The notes under the pieces were generated by a model that saw only the letters and a program-made list of their open reading frames with translations, searched no databases and was not told the origin of the DNA. Both the position numbers and the translations under genes were made by a program. From the NCBI GenBank assembly GCA_012729015.1, contig JAAYDY010000001.1, positions 78,120 through 142,119 of the forward strand: a DNA stretch of 64,000 nucleotides. Direction: 5' to 3'. This document shows positions 42,332 to 52,236 of this stretch, piece by piece; position 1 is the stretch's first letter; each line of letters begins with the position of its first letter. Origin of the DNA: Phycisphaerae bacterium (GTDB lineage: Bacteria > Planctomycetota > Phycisphaerae > FEN-1346 > JAACEH01).

Positions 42332-43990
42332 ATGAGGCTGATCATTGTCGGAGGCGTCGCCGCCGGAGCCAGCGGCGCCGCGAGAACCCGAAGGCTGGAC
42401 GAGAACGCCGAGATCGTCATCTTCGAGCGCGGCGACCACGTGTCGTTCGCCAACTGCGGCCTGCCGTACTACATCGGCGGCGACATCACCGAGCGCAACC
42501 GGCTCCTCGTCCAGACGGCCGAGGGGCTCCGCCAGAGGTTCCGCATCGACGTCCGCACGCGGACCGAGGTGCTGGCCATCGACCGCAAGGCCCGCCAGGT
42601 GCGGGTGCGCGGCCCCGACGGCACCGAGCGGCAAGAGCCCTACGACAAGCTCCTGCTGGCCCCCGGCGCCGAACCCGTGCGCCCGCCGATTCCAGGCATC
42701 GACGACCGCCGCATCCTCACCCTGCGGAACCTCGCCGACACCGACCGCATCAAGGCCCGGGTGGATGCCGGCGCGCGGCGGGCCCTGGTCATCGGCGGCG
42801 GGTACATCGGCCTCGAGATGGTCGAGGCGCTGCGCCATCGCGGGCTCGACGTGACCGTCGTCGAGATGGCCGATCAGGTCATGCCGCCCCTGGACGCCGA
42901 GATGGCCGAACTGCTCCTGCGCGAGTTGAAGGCCAACGGCGTCACGGTCCGACTGGGCAGCGCCGCCAAGGCGTTCACCGGGTCGCCCGCCGGCATCACC
43001 GCCACGCTGTCCGACGGCTCCACGGTCGAAGCGGACCTCGTGCTGGTCGGCGTGGGCGTGCGGCCGGAGGTGCGACTGGCGAAGGAGGCCGGCCTGGAAC
43101 TCGGCGCCACCGGAGGCATCGCCGTGGACGACCGCATGCGGACGAGCGACCCCGACATCTACGCCGCCGGCGACGCCGTCGAGGTGACCGATCCGGTGAC
43201 CGGACGGGCGGCCCTGGTACCGCTGGCCGGTCCCGCGAACCGCCAGGGACGCATCGCCGCCGACAACCTCTGCGGCCGCGACAGCCGCTACGGCGGCACC
43301 CTCGGAACCGGCATCGTCAAGATCTTCTCCCTCGTCGCGGGCATGACCGGCGCCAACGAGAAGACGCTGCGCCGTGCCGGACGCCGGTGCGAGAAGGTCT
43401 ACCTGCACCCCGGCAGCCACGCGGGGTACTATCCCGGCGCGGCCCCCATGGCCATGAAGCTCCTGTTCGACCCCGACGACGGCCGTCTGCTCGGGGCCCA
43501 GGTCGTCGGCACGCGAGGCGTCGACAAGCGGATCGACGTCCTGGCCACCGCCCTGCGCGCCGGCATGACCGTCTACGACCTGGAGCGCCTCGAGCTGTGC
43601 TACGCCCCGCCGTTCGGCTCAGCCAAGGACCCCGTCAACATGGCCGGATTCATCGCCGCCAACGTGCTCCGCGGCGACCATCGCCTGGTCCAGGCCGAAA
43701 CCGTGGCCCGCGGCAGCGTGCCCGACGCCCTCGTGCTGGATGTGCGCACGCGACAGGAATACGACAACGGCCACATTCACAACGCTGTCCTCATTCCCTT
43801 GGACGAGCTGCGCCAGAGGCTGGACGAACTGCCTCGCGACAGGCCGATCCACGCATACTGCAAGGTCGGCCTTCGCGGCTACGTGGCCCAGCGCCTGCTC
43901 TGCCAGCGCGGGTACGACGCCTATAACATGACGGGAGGCTTCACCACCTTCGAGGCGGTCAGGGCGGTTCTGGAGCGCGGCGGCGCATGA
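42332..43990 (+). CDS. CoA-disulfide-reductase-like flavoprotein fused to a rhodanese domain
   Basis: A 552-residue fusion. AAGGGAGAG lies 5 bp before the ATG. Residues 1-450 are a pyridine-nucleotide-disulfide oxidoreductase: FAD motif 'IIVGGVAAGASGA', single redox cysteine in 'SFANCGLPYYIGG' (near 43), NAD motif 'ALVIGGGYIGLEMVEAL' and 'IYAAGDAVEV'. Residues 455-552 are a rhodanese with the active-site loop 'AYCKVGLRGYVA'. This is the CoADR-RHD or NADH-dependent persulfide/polysulfide reductase arrangement. It would reduce CoA disulfide, CoA persulfide or polysulfide in the cytoplasm. Single gene. Confidence 0.92.
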   Translation: MRLIIVGGVAAGASGAARTRRLDENAEIVIFERGDHVSFANCGLPYYIGGDITERNRLLVQTAEGLRQRFRIDVRTRTEVLAIDRKARQVRVRGPDGTERQEPYDKLLLAPGAEPVRPPIPGIDDRRILTLRNLADTDRIKARVDAGARRALVIGGGYIGLEMVEALRHRGLDVTVVEMADQVMPPLDAEMAELLLRELKANGVTVRLGSAAKAFTGSPAGITATLSDGSTVEADLVLVGVGVRPEVRLAKEAGLELGATGGIAVDDRMRTSDPDIYAAGDAVEVTDPVTGRAALVPLAGPANRQGRIAADNLCGRDSRYGGTLGTGIVKIFSLVAGMTGANEKTLRRAGRRCEKVYLHPGSHAGYYPGAAPMAMKLLFDPDDGRLLGAQVVGTRGVDKRIDVLATALRAGMTVYDLERLELCYAPPFGSAKDPVNMAGFIAANVLRGDHRLVQAETVARGSVPDALVLDVRTRQEYDNGHIHNAVLIPLDELRQRLDELPRDRPIHAYCKVGLRGYVAQRLLCQRGYDAYNMTGGFTTFEAVRAVLERGGA

Positions 43991-44044
43991 TGCGGTGCGC
44001 CGGAATCAACGCCTGGGTGCAACGTGTGCTGCCACCCCTCAAGG

Positions 44045-44160
44045 GAGAGGAGTCCACAACTCCTCTCCCTGCTTGCAGGGAGAGGTGCCCCGAGCCACAG
44101 CGAGGGGCGGTGAGGGTCGAACGCCGGAGTCCGCGTGGGTCCGGTGGACCCACCCTACGG
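44045..44160. repeat. Family E and D repeat units
   Basis: CTCTCCCTGCTTGCAGGGAGAG palindrome with its 'GTGCCCCGAGC..GGCGGTGAGGGTC' tail (family E), followed by GGGTCCGGTGGACCCACCC (family D). They separate the oxidoreductase and the convergent lipoprotein gene. Confidence 0.75.
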
Positions 44161-45513
44161 CTACTGGGCGACCGGGGCCATGGCCGGCGCCGCCTCGGGT
44201 TCGGTGCGGGGCGTCTCCGTGTCGGGCGCGGCCCCGGGGTCGTCGACCGGTTCGTCGGCGGGCTCTTCCGCTTTGTCAGACTTGTCCTTCGTGAAGAGTT
44301 TCAGCGGGCCTCGCTTCTGCGGCTGGCTGCGGAGCACCGGATCGGGCGTGCGGCCGGTCAGCAGGGCCGCCGCGACAAACCGCTGCACGAACTCCGCGGC
44401 CAGCTCGCGATAGACGCCGAACTGGAGTCCTCCGGTAGCCCCGCCGGGGCCGCGGCCGACCATGATGTAGTGGTTCGGCGCGAGGTTTACGAAGTCGTCG
44501 AGGTCGTCGTTCGGAAACTGCTCGCCCAGCAGGCCATAGACCACCAGTTCCTCGGGCACGTGGACGTTGACCTTGCGGAAGGCGTCGCGGGAGTCGCTGG
44601 TGTCGTCGGCCACGTCGAACTGGCGGGCCGCGGTGAGCGTCGGGATGGCAAAGAAGCCGTTGGCCGAAGCGCCGAACCGCGGGGACCGCTCCAGCGACTT
44701 GGCGGTGAACATGTGACTGATGACCGGCCCGGCCCCCGGCGGCGAAGCATAGGCCGCCCGATCGCCGAAGTGCGTGTCGCGGGGATTCACGAAGTTAAGG
44801 AACCGGCCGCGAATGTGGTCGAACGGCAGCACGTCGTGACGCGACAGGCTGCTGCCGACGAACACCACGTGGCGAACCGCGTCCATGCCCTCGGGGCGGA
44901 CTCCCGTATCCAGGGCCGTGGTCTTGCCGGGCTGCACCTCGCAGCCGAAGGCCAGTTGAACCACGCGCGAACCGGCCGAGAATCCCAGGATCGAGAGCCA
45001 CGGGTGGTGGTGGTCGTCGTCGCCGCGCCGCAGATGCCACACGCGCACCAGGTCCTGGAGGACCGCCGCCCCCCTCTTCTGGCCGGCCGTGTTGATGTGC
45101 TCCATGACGGGATTCGACGACTCCGACCAGTGAACCGGCAGCAGCAGCACCGCGCCGCCCGACCGGACCACGGAGTCGCTTGCCGCCAGGAGCCGCGCCG
45201 TGAACAGGAACCCCTCGAACGAGTCCCCGGACCCCTCCACCAGGACGATCACGCGCCCGTCGTCCAGCGGCAGTGTGTCGGCGGGCTTGTCGTCGGAGGC
45301 AACGATGCCGCCCCGGCCGTCGGCATAGACGAACACGTCCACGCCGTAGATGCGCCGGAGGTTGCCGGCCGTCAGGGCGCCGCTGACGCTCTCGGCGGTG
45401 ATCTCCCGCCGCTCGATGAGCGGCGCAGCGGACTTTCTGGCACAACCGCCCTGCCCCGCCAGGAATACCGCCAGCGCCGCTGCCACAAGGATACCGTGTC
45501 TCATGGCCGCCAT
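44161..45513 (-). CDS. Alpha/beta-hydrolase lipoprotein (DUF900-like)
   Basis: A 450-residue exported protein. The signal sequence ends in 'GQGGCAR', a lipobox-like site. An alpha/beta-hydrolase domain has the nucleophile elbow GFSAG (near 175) and an upstream 'VIVLVEGSGDS' oxyanion region. The later 'NHYIMVG' could hold the catalytic histidine. The last ~65 residues are Pro/Glu/Asp-rich and disordered. The start is uncertain between two methionines 9 bp apart. It follows the CBM9-like gene by 23 bp. The fold resembles DUF900/lipase-like esterases. Substrate unknown. Confidence 0.75.
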   Translation of the reverse strand: MAAMRHGILVAAALAVFLAGQGGCARKSAAPLIERREITAESVSGALTAGNLRRIYGVDVFVYADGRGGIVASDDKPADTLPLDDGRVIVLVEGSGDSFEGFLFTARLLAASDSVVRSGGAVLLLPVHWSESSNPVMEHINTAGQKRGAAVLQDLVRVWHLRRGDDDHHHPWLSILGFSAGSRVVQLAFGCEVQPGKTTALDTGVRPEGMDAVRHVVFVGSSLSRHDVLPFDHIRGRFLNFVNPRDTHFGDRAAYASPPGAGPVISHMFTAKSLERSPRFGASANGFFAIPTLTAARQFDVADDTSDSRDAFRKVNVHVPEELVVYGLLGEQFPNDDLDDFVNLAPNHYIMVGRGPGGATGGLQFGVYRELAAEFVQRFVAAALLTGRTPDPVLRSQPQKRGPLKLFTKDKSDKAEEPADEPVDDPGAAPDTETPRTEPEAAPAMAPVAQ

Positions 45514-45536
45514 GATACCCGTTCGCAGAAACCGAC

Positions 45537-46196
45537 TCAAGGCCGCTTCACGAAAACGATCTGTCCGAAGAATTGCGGCAGATGGAACTGCGGCTTGAAG
45601 TAATCAATCGGCGCCCAGCAGGCACATTGCGGATCGGTCTTGCCGCCAAGGCGGTAGAAGTTCGCCCGCCACACGTCCCCCGGTTTCGGCGGCAGGTGCG
45701 GCGCGTCCTTCTCGAAATGCGCCCACGGAATCCGGGCCACCAGGGTCCACCCGTTGTCCTGCGGCGACTCGTCCTTGGTCGGTCCCGGCACAGTCGTCGC
45801 CACCTGGATGCCCAGGTCGCGCGAGCGGTCGGCGTAGCCCTCGCCCCAGTCGCAGTGGGTGCCCATCAGGAAGGCGCCCACGCAATTCATCTCGAAGTTG
45901 TAGTAGTTGAGCGGCTTCTTCGGATTCGGCGCCACGAAAAACTCCACGCACGAGTCCACCCAGACCGGACCGTTGGTCTCGGTCGTGACGGCCGAGATGT
46001 GCCGGTCCTGGCACTCGTACCGCAGATACAGGCCGTCGTCGGACCACAGCGCCCGGAACGTCGTCGCCTGCCGGTCGCCCTGCTTGTACCACGGAAAGTG
46101 CTCGATCGTGCCGGAGTCGGCCGCGGCCCAGGCCGCGCCGTCGCACGGGTCGAGTTTCGGCGGTTGCTTGCTGTAAACGATTTCGTAACGGCTCAT
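45537..46196 (-). CDS. CBM9-like carbohydrate-binding/sugar-recognition domain protein
   Basis: A 219-residue single-domain protein without a signal peptide. It shows the CBM9-like (family 9 carbohydrate-binding) pattern: 'FRALWSDDGLYLRYECQD', 'WVDSCVEFFVAPN', 'YYNFEMNCVGAF' and 'GWTLVARIPWAHF'. In planctomycetes such stand-alone domains usually occur near glycan-degradation genes. Here the neighbour is a lipoprotein hydrolase. Ligand unknown. Confidence 0.82.
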   Translation of the reverse strand: MSRYEIVYSKQPPKLDPCDGAAWAAADSGTIEHFPWYKQGDRQATTFRALWSDDGLYLRYECQDRHISAVTTETNGPVWVDSCVEFFVAPNPKKPLNYYNFEMNCVGAFLMGTHCDWGEGYADRSRDLGIQVATTVPGPTKDESPQDNGWTLVARIPWAHFEKDAPHLPPKPGDVWRANFYRLGGKTDPQCACWAPIDYFKPQFHLPQFFGQIVFVKRP

Positions 46197-46291
46197 GACA
46201 AGGCATCCTCAGTTCGCAGGCAGCCTGGGCCGGTCCCCCGTGCCGCGGTCCTGCGCCGTCCGCGGCTCCGGTCGCACCATGCGAACCGGCC

Positions 46292-46319
46292 ATTATCCAG
46301 GGATTCTTCCCCCGGTCAA
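46292..46319 (-). promoter_or_regulatory. Predicted promoter of the CBM9-like gene
   Basis: Minus-strand TTGACC, 16 bp, GATAAT, about 95 bp before the ATG. Confidence 0.45.
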
Positions 46320-46347
46320 GCCCTCGACAGAGCCGTGACGGAGCCGT

Positions 46348-46447
46348 GGGTACATTGACGTGCTGAGGCCGCACCGTGGCACGGGCATCTTGCCCGTGAG
46401 TGGCAGGGGCATCCTGCCCCTGCGTCTTTAGAACGTTGAGGCACGCA
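46348..46447. repeat. Family A repeat with degenerate terminal inverted ends
   Basis: The family A core is flanked by GGGTACATTGACGTGCTG on the left and GAACGTTGAGGCACGCAC on the right. These match the ends of the 10.2-kb element in position and partly in sequence. Confidence 0.75.
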
Positions 46448-46646
46448 CAGGTCCCCAGTCGCCGTAGGCGCCCGTGGCCGGCGCGATCGCCCGTCGCATG
46501 CCGTCGATCCTCGCAGGAAACCCCGGATCCTCCCGAGAAGCGGCCTTTCCCGCCGACGGAGATGCGTGTACGATTCACGCACGGGGCGGATATGCGGCGA
46601 CGGACGTGCGCACCCGCCCGGGCTGATTCGGCACAAGGAACCGCGT

Positions 46647-49600
46647 ATGCACAGCAAGCATTGGCTGGTCGAGTTCGGCATCAACCATCCGCGGCTGATC
46701 GTCGTGGCCATGGTCGCCTTGACGACAATCCTGGGCGCCCTCATCCCCGCCGTCAAGGTCGATACCGACCCCGAGAACATGCTCAGCGAAGACGAGGCCG
46801 TCCGCGCCTTCCACGACCGCATGAAGACCCTGTTCGACCTCAACGACATGGTCGTCCTCGGTGTGGTCAACGAAACCGATCCCGACGGCGTCTTCAATCC
46901 GCAGAGTCTGGCGCGGATTCACGAGCTGACCCGGTACGCCAGGATGGAGCTGAACGTCCAGCCCCCGTCCGACGCGCACCGCGGCGTCTTGCAACTGCTG
47001 GCCGAGCGGTACGGGCGGATTCGGGAACTGTTCGGCGATGAGCCGCCCGCGCCACAGACCGAGCCCGCCCTGGTCGAGCGCAACATCATCTCGCCGTCGG
47101 TGGTCGACAACGTCGAGCCCGGATCGCCGGGCGAGGTGCGGATGGAGCGGCTGATGAAGGAGCCGCCGACCACGCGCGACGAGGCACGCGCCATCCGCGA
47201 CCGGATCGTCCCGAAGGCCGAGGAACCGGACGCCCCCGCACGCAACCCGATTCTCTTCGGAACGATGGTCAGCGAGGACGGCAAGGCCATCTGCATCTAC
47301 CTGCCGCTGGTCTCGAAGCGTCTGAGCCACAGCGTCTACCAGGGCCTGCTGAAGAAGATCGCCACCTTCAGCGGCGACGAGCGGTACTACATCACCGGGC
47401 TGCCCGTGGCCGAGGACACCTTCGGCGTCGAAATGTTCAAGCAGATGGCCGTGTCGGCCCCGATGGCCATGGGCGTCATCTTCCTGCTCATGCTCGTGTT
47501 CTTCCGCAAGCTCCTGCTCATCGTCTCGCCGATGATCCTCGCCATGGTCTCGGTCATCTGCACCATGGGGCTGCTCATCGGCACCGGCCACACCGTCCAC
47601 ATCATGAGCAGCATGATCCCGATCTTCATCATGCCCATCGCCGTGCTCGATTCGATCCACATCCTGTCGGAGTTCTTCGACCGCTACCAGGCGACGCGCG
47701 ACCGCCGCGCAACCCTCGTCACCGTCATGGACGAGTTGTTCATGCCGATGCTCTACACGTCGCTGACCTCGGCCGCCGGCTTCGGCAGCCTCGCCCTCAC
47801 GCCCATACCGCCGGTCCAGACCTTCGGCCTCTTCGTCGCCGTCGGCGTCATGCTGGCCTGGGTGCTCACGGTCACGTTCATTCCGGCCTACGTCATGCTG
47901 CTCAACGAGGCCCGCTTCAGGAACTTCGGGTCGATGCACCATCACGAAGGCGAGCCCACGTCGCGCCTGTCGCGGCTGCTGGGCCGTCTGGGGCGACTGA
48001 CCCACGACCGCGCCAAACCGATCGTGGCCCTGACGGCCCTGTTGGCTGTCGTCGCCGCCTACGGCATCAGCCGCATCAACATCAACGACAACCCCGTCAA
48101 GTGGTTCACCCCGTCGCACCCGATCCGCGTGGCCGACCACGTGCTGAACGACCACTTCGCCGGAACGTACCTGGCGTACCTCGTCCTGGAACCGCAACCC
48201 CCGAACCCGCCGGCCGCGGAATTCGTTGCATCGTTCCTCCCACGTCTTGAGCAGGAGGCCGGCCGGATCGACCCTGAGCGCCTGCCGAAGGGCCGCCAGG
48301 CGACGGCCGAACTGGTCGCCGAGGCCCAACGGCTGGCTGCCGACGGCGATCTGCGGGCCGATGCCCTGCTGGCCGAGTTGCAGGCCTTCGCCCAGACCCG
48401 CCAGGACAAGGCCAACAACGACGCCGACGACGATGCGTATGACGCCTGGAGCCAGGTTCGCGATTGGGTCACCGAGGAACAGCTTCTGATCACCAAGCCG
48501 ATGATGGATCCGGCCCTGCTGCGCTACGTCGAGCGGCTCCAGGAGGCGTTGGCCGCCGGCGGCCTCGTCGGCAAATCCACCTCCGTCGCCGACATCGTCA
48601 AAACCGTCCATCGCGACATGTACGAAGGCGACGTGGCCTAGTACCGCATTCCCGACTCCCGCCGCGCGGTCGGCAACGTCCTCATGCAGTTCCAGAGCGG
48701 CCACCGCCCGCACGACTTGTTCCACATGGTCACCCGCGACTACAAACGATGCGCCCTCTGGGTGCAGTTGAAGACCGGCGACAACCGCGACATGGCCCAG
48801 GTGGTCCGAGCCGTGGAGACCTTCTTCGAGTATGGCGACGAGCCGGCCCCGATGCCGATCCGCTTCCAGGCCGAGGCCCCCCTCGACGCCTCCGAGCCGC
48901 CGCCCGAGCAGCACGCCGGATGGTTCGGCCTCACCTACATCAACGTCGTCTGGCAGGACCGGATGGTCAGCGGCATGATGATGTCGTTCCTCGGCTCCTT
49001 CCTGGTCGTCTTCCTGATGATGATCGTCCTGTTCCGCTCGGCGCTGTGGGGCCTGCTGTCGATGATCCCCCTGACCGTGACCATCGCCCTGATCTACGGC
49101 ATGGTGGGCTTCCTCGGCATCGACTACGACATGCCCATCGCCGTGCTCTCGTCCCTGACGCTGGGCATGGCCGTGGACTTCGCCATCCACTTCCTCGCCC
49201 GAAGCCGCCAGATGGTCGCCGAGCTGGGCTCCTGGGACGCCGCCGCCGAACCCGTCTTCGGCGAACCCGCCAGGGCCATCACCCGCAACATCATCGTCAT
49301 CGCCGTCGGCTTCCTGCCGCTGCTGGCCGCGCCGCTCATGCCGTACAAGACCGTCGGCATCTTCCTGGCCACCATCCTCCTGGTCTCCGGCGTCGGCACC
49401 CTGATCATCCTGCCGGCCCTCATCAGCTTGCTCCGGAAACGGCTCTTCGCCGACCGCCGGCATCCCCTGGCCTGCTATTGCGGCACATGCGTCGTCGCCG
49501 GCCTCACGGCTATTGCCGTGGTCGTCGTGAATGTCTGGCACTACCTGAACGTCGGTATCACTACAATGACCTGGGTCAGCCTGGTCCTGGTCCCGGTGCT

Positions 49601-49688
49601 GTGGGGCGTCTGTTGCGCGATGTCGCGGCGGCAGTCGTGCGCCGCGCGGGCCGCCAAGGCAAGCGAGAAGGAGGAATCCCATGAATGA
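46647..49688 (+). pseudogene. RND/MMPL-superfamily transporter interrupted by one in-frame TAG
   Basis: About 1,013 codons of an RND/MMPL-type exporter, split only by TAG at 48639-48641 (codon 665). AAGGA precedes the ATG. The first part has TM1 (residues ~15-35), a large loop, TM2-6 ('VIFLLMLVFFRKLLLIV', 'IMPIAVLDSIHILSEFFDRY') and TM7. After the stop the same frame continues 'YRIPDSRRAVGNVL' and keeps the second porter loop and TM8-12 ('LTLGMAVDFAIHFLARSR'). No frameshift or other decay is visible. The second half has no good ribosome site of its own. It may be a recent nonsense mutation, a sequence error or read-through. It overlaps the next gene by 8 bp and should export a lipid-like or hydrophobic substrate. 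Confidence 0.85.
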
Positions 49689-50508
49689 TCTGCCGAAGAT
49701 CGCCCTATGGGCTGTCGCAGCCCTGGCAACCCTGACGCTGCCCGTCCTGGCCGACGGCGAAGCGCCGGGCGCGGACAAAAAGGAACTGACCGTGGACGAA
49801 ATCGTCCACAAGGCCAACCTGGCCGCCTACTACCAGGGCGCCGACGGCCGCAGCAACGTCAAAATGACCATCAAGGACGCCGGCGGCTCCACCCGCGAAC
49901 GCGAGTTCACCGTCCTGCGCAAGACCGTCAAGGAAGGCGGCGACCAGAAGTTCTTCGTCCATTTCCACCAGCCCTCCGACGTGCGACGCATGACCTACCT
50001 GGTCTGGAAACACGTCGGCGACCAGGACGACGACCGGTGGCTCTACATGCCGGCGCTGGACCTCGTCAAGCGCATCGCCGCCGGCGACAAACGCACCAGC
50101 TTCGTCGGATCGCATTTCCTCTACGAGGACATTTCCGGCCGCGATGTCAATGACGACACCCACACGCTCGCCGAAACCACCGACAAGCACTACGTCCTGA
50201 AGAACGTGCCGAAGGACCCCAAGGCGGTCGAGTTCGCCTCGTACACCGTCTGGATCGACCGCACGACGTTCCTGCCGATGAAGGCCGAGTACCTCAACGA
50301 CCAGGGCAAGGTCTACCGCGTCGTCGAGGCCCTCGAGGTCAAGACCATCGACGGGTTCCCGACGGTCGTGCGCAGCGTGGCCCGCGACGCCCTCGGCGGC
50401 GGAGAAACCGTGTCCGAATTCAGCGACATCCGCTACAATATCGACCTGAAGGACGACGTGTTCGAGGAACGTTCCTTGAGGCGCCCGCCCAGAGAGGCCC
50501 GCAAATGA
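49681..50508 (+). CDS. LolA-fold outer-membrane lipoprotein-sorting-like protein
   Basis: A 275-residue periplasmic protein. The signal peptide ends near residue 25 (PVLADG). The mature part has the LolA-like hydrophobic beta-sheet pattern of the 'outer membrane lipoprotein-sorting protein' family ('REREFTVLRKTVKEGGDQKFFVHFHQP', split by turns; 'DRWLYMPALDLVKRIAAGDKRTSFVGS'; 'YTVWIDRTTFLPMKAEY'). Family members are regularly encoded beside RND/MMPL exporters and are thought to carry lipid-like cargo across the periplasm. AAGGAGGAA overlaps the end of the transporter gene. Its stop overlaps the start of the beta-barrel gene (ATGA). Confidence 0.88.
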   Translation: MNDLPKIALWAVAALATLTLPVLADGEAPGADKKELTVDEIVHKANLAAYYQGADGRSNVKMTIKDAGGSTREREFTVLRKTVKEGGDQKFFVHFHQPSDVRRMTYLVWKHVGDQDDDRWLYMPALDLVKRIAAGDKRTSFVGSHFLYEDISGRDVNDDTHTLAETTDKHYVLKNVPKDPKAVEFASYTVWIDRTTFLPMKAEYLNDQGKVYRVVEALEVKTIDGFPTVVRSVARDALGGGETVSEFSDIRYNIDLKDDVFEERSLRRPPREARK

Positions 50509-51965
50509 CGCCCGCCATCGCCCGACGCACCGTCACGGCCGCCCTGGGGTGGCTCGTCTCGGCTGCATTGCTGTGCGCCTGCGCCCAGGCGGCCGACGAC
50601 GCCGCTTCGACCCCAGCCGACGACGCTCCGTCCCAGGGCGCGCCGACAGCCGACGCCGCCGGGACTCCCCCACCGCCGGATCGCCACCAACCCGACCAGC
50701 CGCAGCCCGGCACGAGCTGGAAAGAGTGGAAAGAACGCCTTCAGGACGAGCACGACCTGTACGCCGGCGGCTTCATCGACATCCGCAGCGGCCTCCGCAC
50801 CCAGCGCGACAGCACACAGCGGCGCATGTCGTTGGCCGAAACGCGGCTCGAACTCGACGTCGAGAAGGAGTTTGCCGGCGGAGCCATCCTCAGGCTGCGA
50901 CCCGACTTCGTCTTCGATCCCGTCACCAGCCGCGGGGCCGACCGCTTCGACCTGGAGGACGGCCACGGGTGGCTCGACCTCCGCGAGGCCAACGTCGCCC
51001 TCAGCCCGACCCGGTGGATGGACCTGAAGCTCGGTCGTCAGATTCTCACCTGGGGCACCGGCGACCTGGTCTTCCTGAACGACCTATTTCCGAAAGACTG
51101 GAACTCGTTCCTCCTCGGCCGCAACGTCGAGTACCTGAAGGCCCCGTCCGACGCCGTCAAGACGAGCCTCTACAGCGACCTGGCGAACCTCGACGTCGTC
51201 TTCACCCCGCGGTTCGACGCCGACCGCTACATCGACGGCGACCGCGTCTCGTTCTGGAACGCCCAGTACGGTCGCCGCACCGGCCGCCATCACTATGTCC
51301 ACGTGGACCGGCCCGACAACTGGTTCAGCGACAGCGAAACCGCGTGGCGACTGTCCAGGACGATCAAGGGGTACGAGGCGGCCCTCTACGGCTACTACGG
51401 TTTCTGGAAGAGTCCGGCCGGATACGAATCCTTCGGCGGCAAGGCCACCTTTCCGCCCCTGTCGGCCTACGGCTGGAGCGTGCGCGGTCCGCTTGGCAAA
51501 GGTATCGCCAACGTCGAAATGTCCTACTACGATTCCCGCGACGACCGCGACGGCGACGACCCCCTGGTCCGCAACAGCGAGTTCCGCGGACTCGCCGGGT
51601 ACACGTTCGAACTCGCCCGCGACCTCAGCCTGGGCTTTCAGTACTACCTGGAGCACATGACCGATTACGGCGACTACCGCGCCGGCCTGCTGCGCGGCAT
51701 GGCCACGGCCGAACAGAACCGCCACGTCCTCTCCACGCGAGTCACGCGACTGGCGATGAACCAGAACCTCACGTTGTCGCTCGTCGCGTTCTACTCGCCG
51801 TCGGACGACGACACGTACCTGCGACCGACCCTGAGCTACAAGATCACCGACAACTGGCTGGTCGAGGCCGGCGCCAACTTCTTCGTCGGCAGCCGCGACT
51901 ACACCTTCTACGGCCAGTTCGAGGACAACTCCAACGTCTATGCCGCCATGCGGTACAGTTTCTGA
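50505..51965 (+). CDS. Outer-membrane beta-barrel protein, DUF1302-like
   Basis: A 486-residue exported protein. The signal peptide ends near residue 29 (ACAQAA). A Pro/Ala/Asp linker leads into a beta-barrel with alternating strands and the final 'AAMRYSF', a terminal aromatic as required for outer-membrane insertion. Segments 'RMSLAETRLELDVEKEF', 'LKLGRQILTWGTGDLVFLNDLFP' and 'FWNAQYG' match DUF1302-like barrels that accompany RND transporters and DUF1329/LolA-like partners. It probably completes a trans-envelope export route with the two genes upstream. Confidence 0.85.
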   Translation: MTPAIARRTVTAALGWLVSAALLCACAQAADDAASTPADDAPSQGAPTADAAGTPPPPDRHQPDQPQPGTSWKEWKERLQDEHDLYAGGFIDIRSGLRTQRDSTQRRMSLAETRLELDVEKEFAGGAILRLRPDFVFDPVTSRGADRFDLEDGHGWLDLREANVALSPTRWMDLKLGRQILTWGTGDLVFLNDLFPKDWNSFLLGRNVEYLKAPSDAVKTSLYSDLANLDVVFTPRFDADRYIDGDRVSFWNAQYGRRTGRHHYVHVDRPDNWFSDSETAWRLSRTIKGYEAALYGYYGFWKSPAGYESFGGKATFPPLSAYGWSVRGPLGKGIANVEMSYYDSRDDRDGDDPLVRNSEFRGLAGYTFELARDLSLGFQYYLEHMTDYGDYRAGLLRGMATAEQNRHVLSTRVTRLAMNQNLTLSLVAFYSPSDDDTYLRPTLSYKITDNWLVEAGANFFVGSRDYTFYGQFEDNSNVYAAMRYSF

Positions 51966-51976
51966 AAGGATGCCCG

Positions 51977-52201
51977 ATGCCCATTCACGAATACGCCTGC
52001 CGCCAGTGCGGCCATGAATTCGAGGAACTGTTGCGAACGGCCGAACAGAAGGTGTCGTGTCCGAAGTGCGACAGCACCGACGTGCAGAAGAAGCTGTCGG
52101 CCTTCAGCGCGGTCGTCGGCGCCTCCTCGGCCCCACCGTGCGGCGAAGGATGCCCACAGGGCTCGTGCTGCTCCGGCGGCGCGTGCCCCATGCACCGATA
52201 G
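51977..52201 (+). CDS. FmdB-family zinc ribbon protein
   Basis: A 74-residue protein with AAAGGA 6 bp before the ATG. N-terminal 'MPIHEYACRQCGHEFEELL' and then 'CPKCDS' form the four-cysteine zinc ribbon of the FmdB/CxxC_CxxC_SSSS family. The C-terminus has six further Cys in a Gly/Ser-rich tail (CGEGCPQGSCC, ACPM), more than usual, possibly another metal site. It is the fourth gene of the exporter run, 11 bp after the barrel gene. Confidence 0.92.
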   Translation: MPIHEYACRQCGHEFEELLRTAEQKVSCPKCDSTDVQKKLSAFSAVVGASSAPPCGEGCPQGSCCSGGACPMHR

Positions 52202-52236
52202 CCGTTCGCGGCGAAACAGAAGGGAATGCCCCAACG

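Noticed and set aside
48639..48641. General recoding of TAG (for example pyrrolysine) to explain the interrupted RND gene
   Set aside because: Several intact genes here end in TAG (valS, the HEAT-like lipoprotein, the HD protein and the large unknown gene), and no pyrrolysine gene is visible. Wholesale recoding is unlikely. Local read-through cannot be excluded.
46575..49817. 1,080-codon open frame on the minus strand opposite the RND transporter
   Set aside because: Asp/Gly/Gln/His-rich composition with no motif, whereas the plus strand encodes clear membrane segments and family motifs in the RND frame.
52201..52236. Frameshift linking the FmdB-like and TrxB-like genes
   Set aside because: Each has its own start with an upstream purine-rich site and a complete domain. 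The longer open frames are coincidental.
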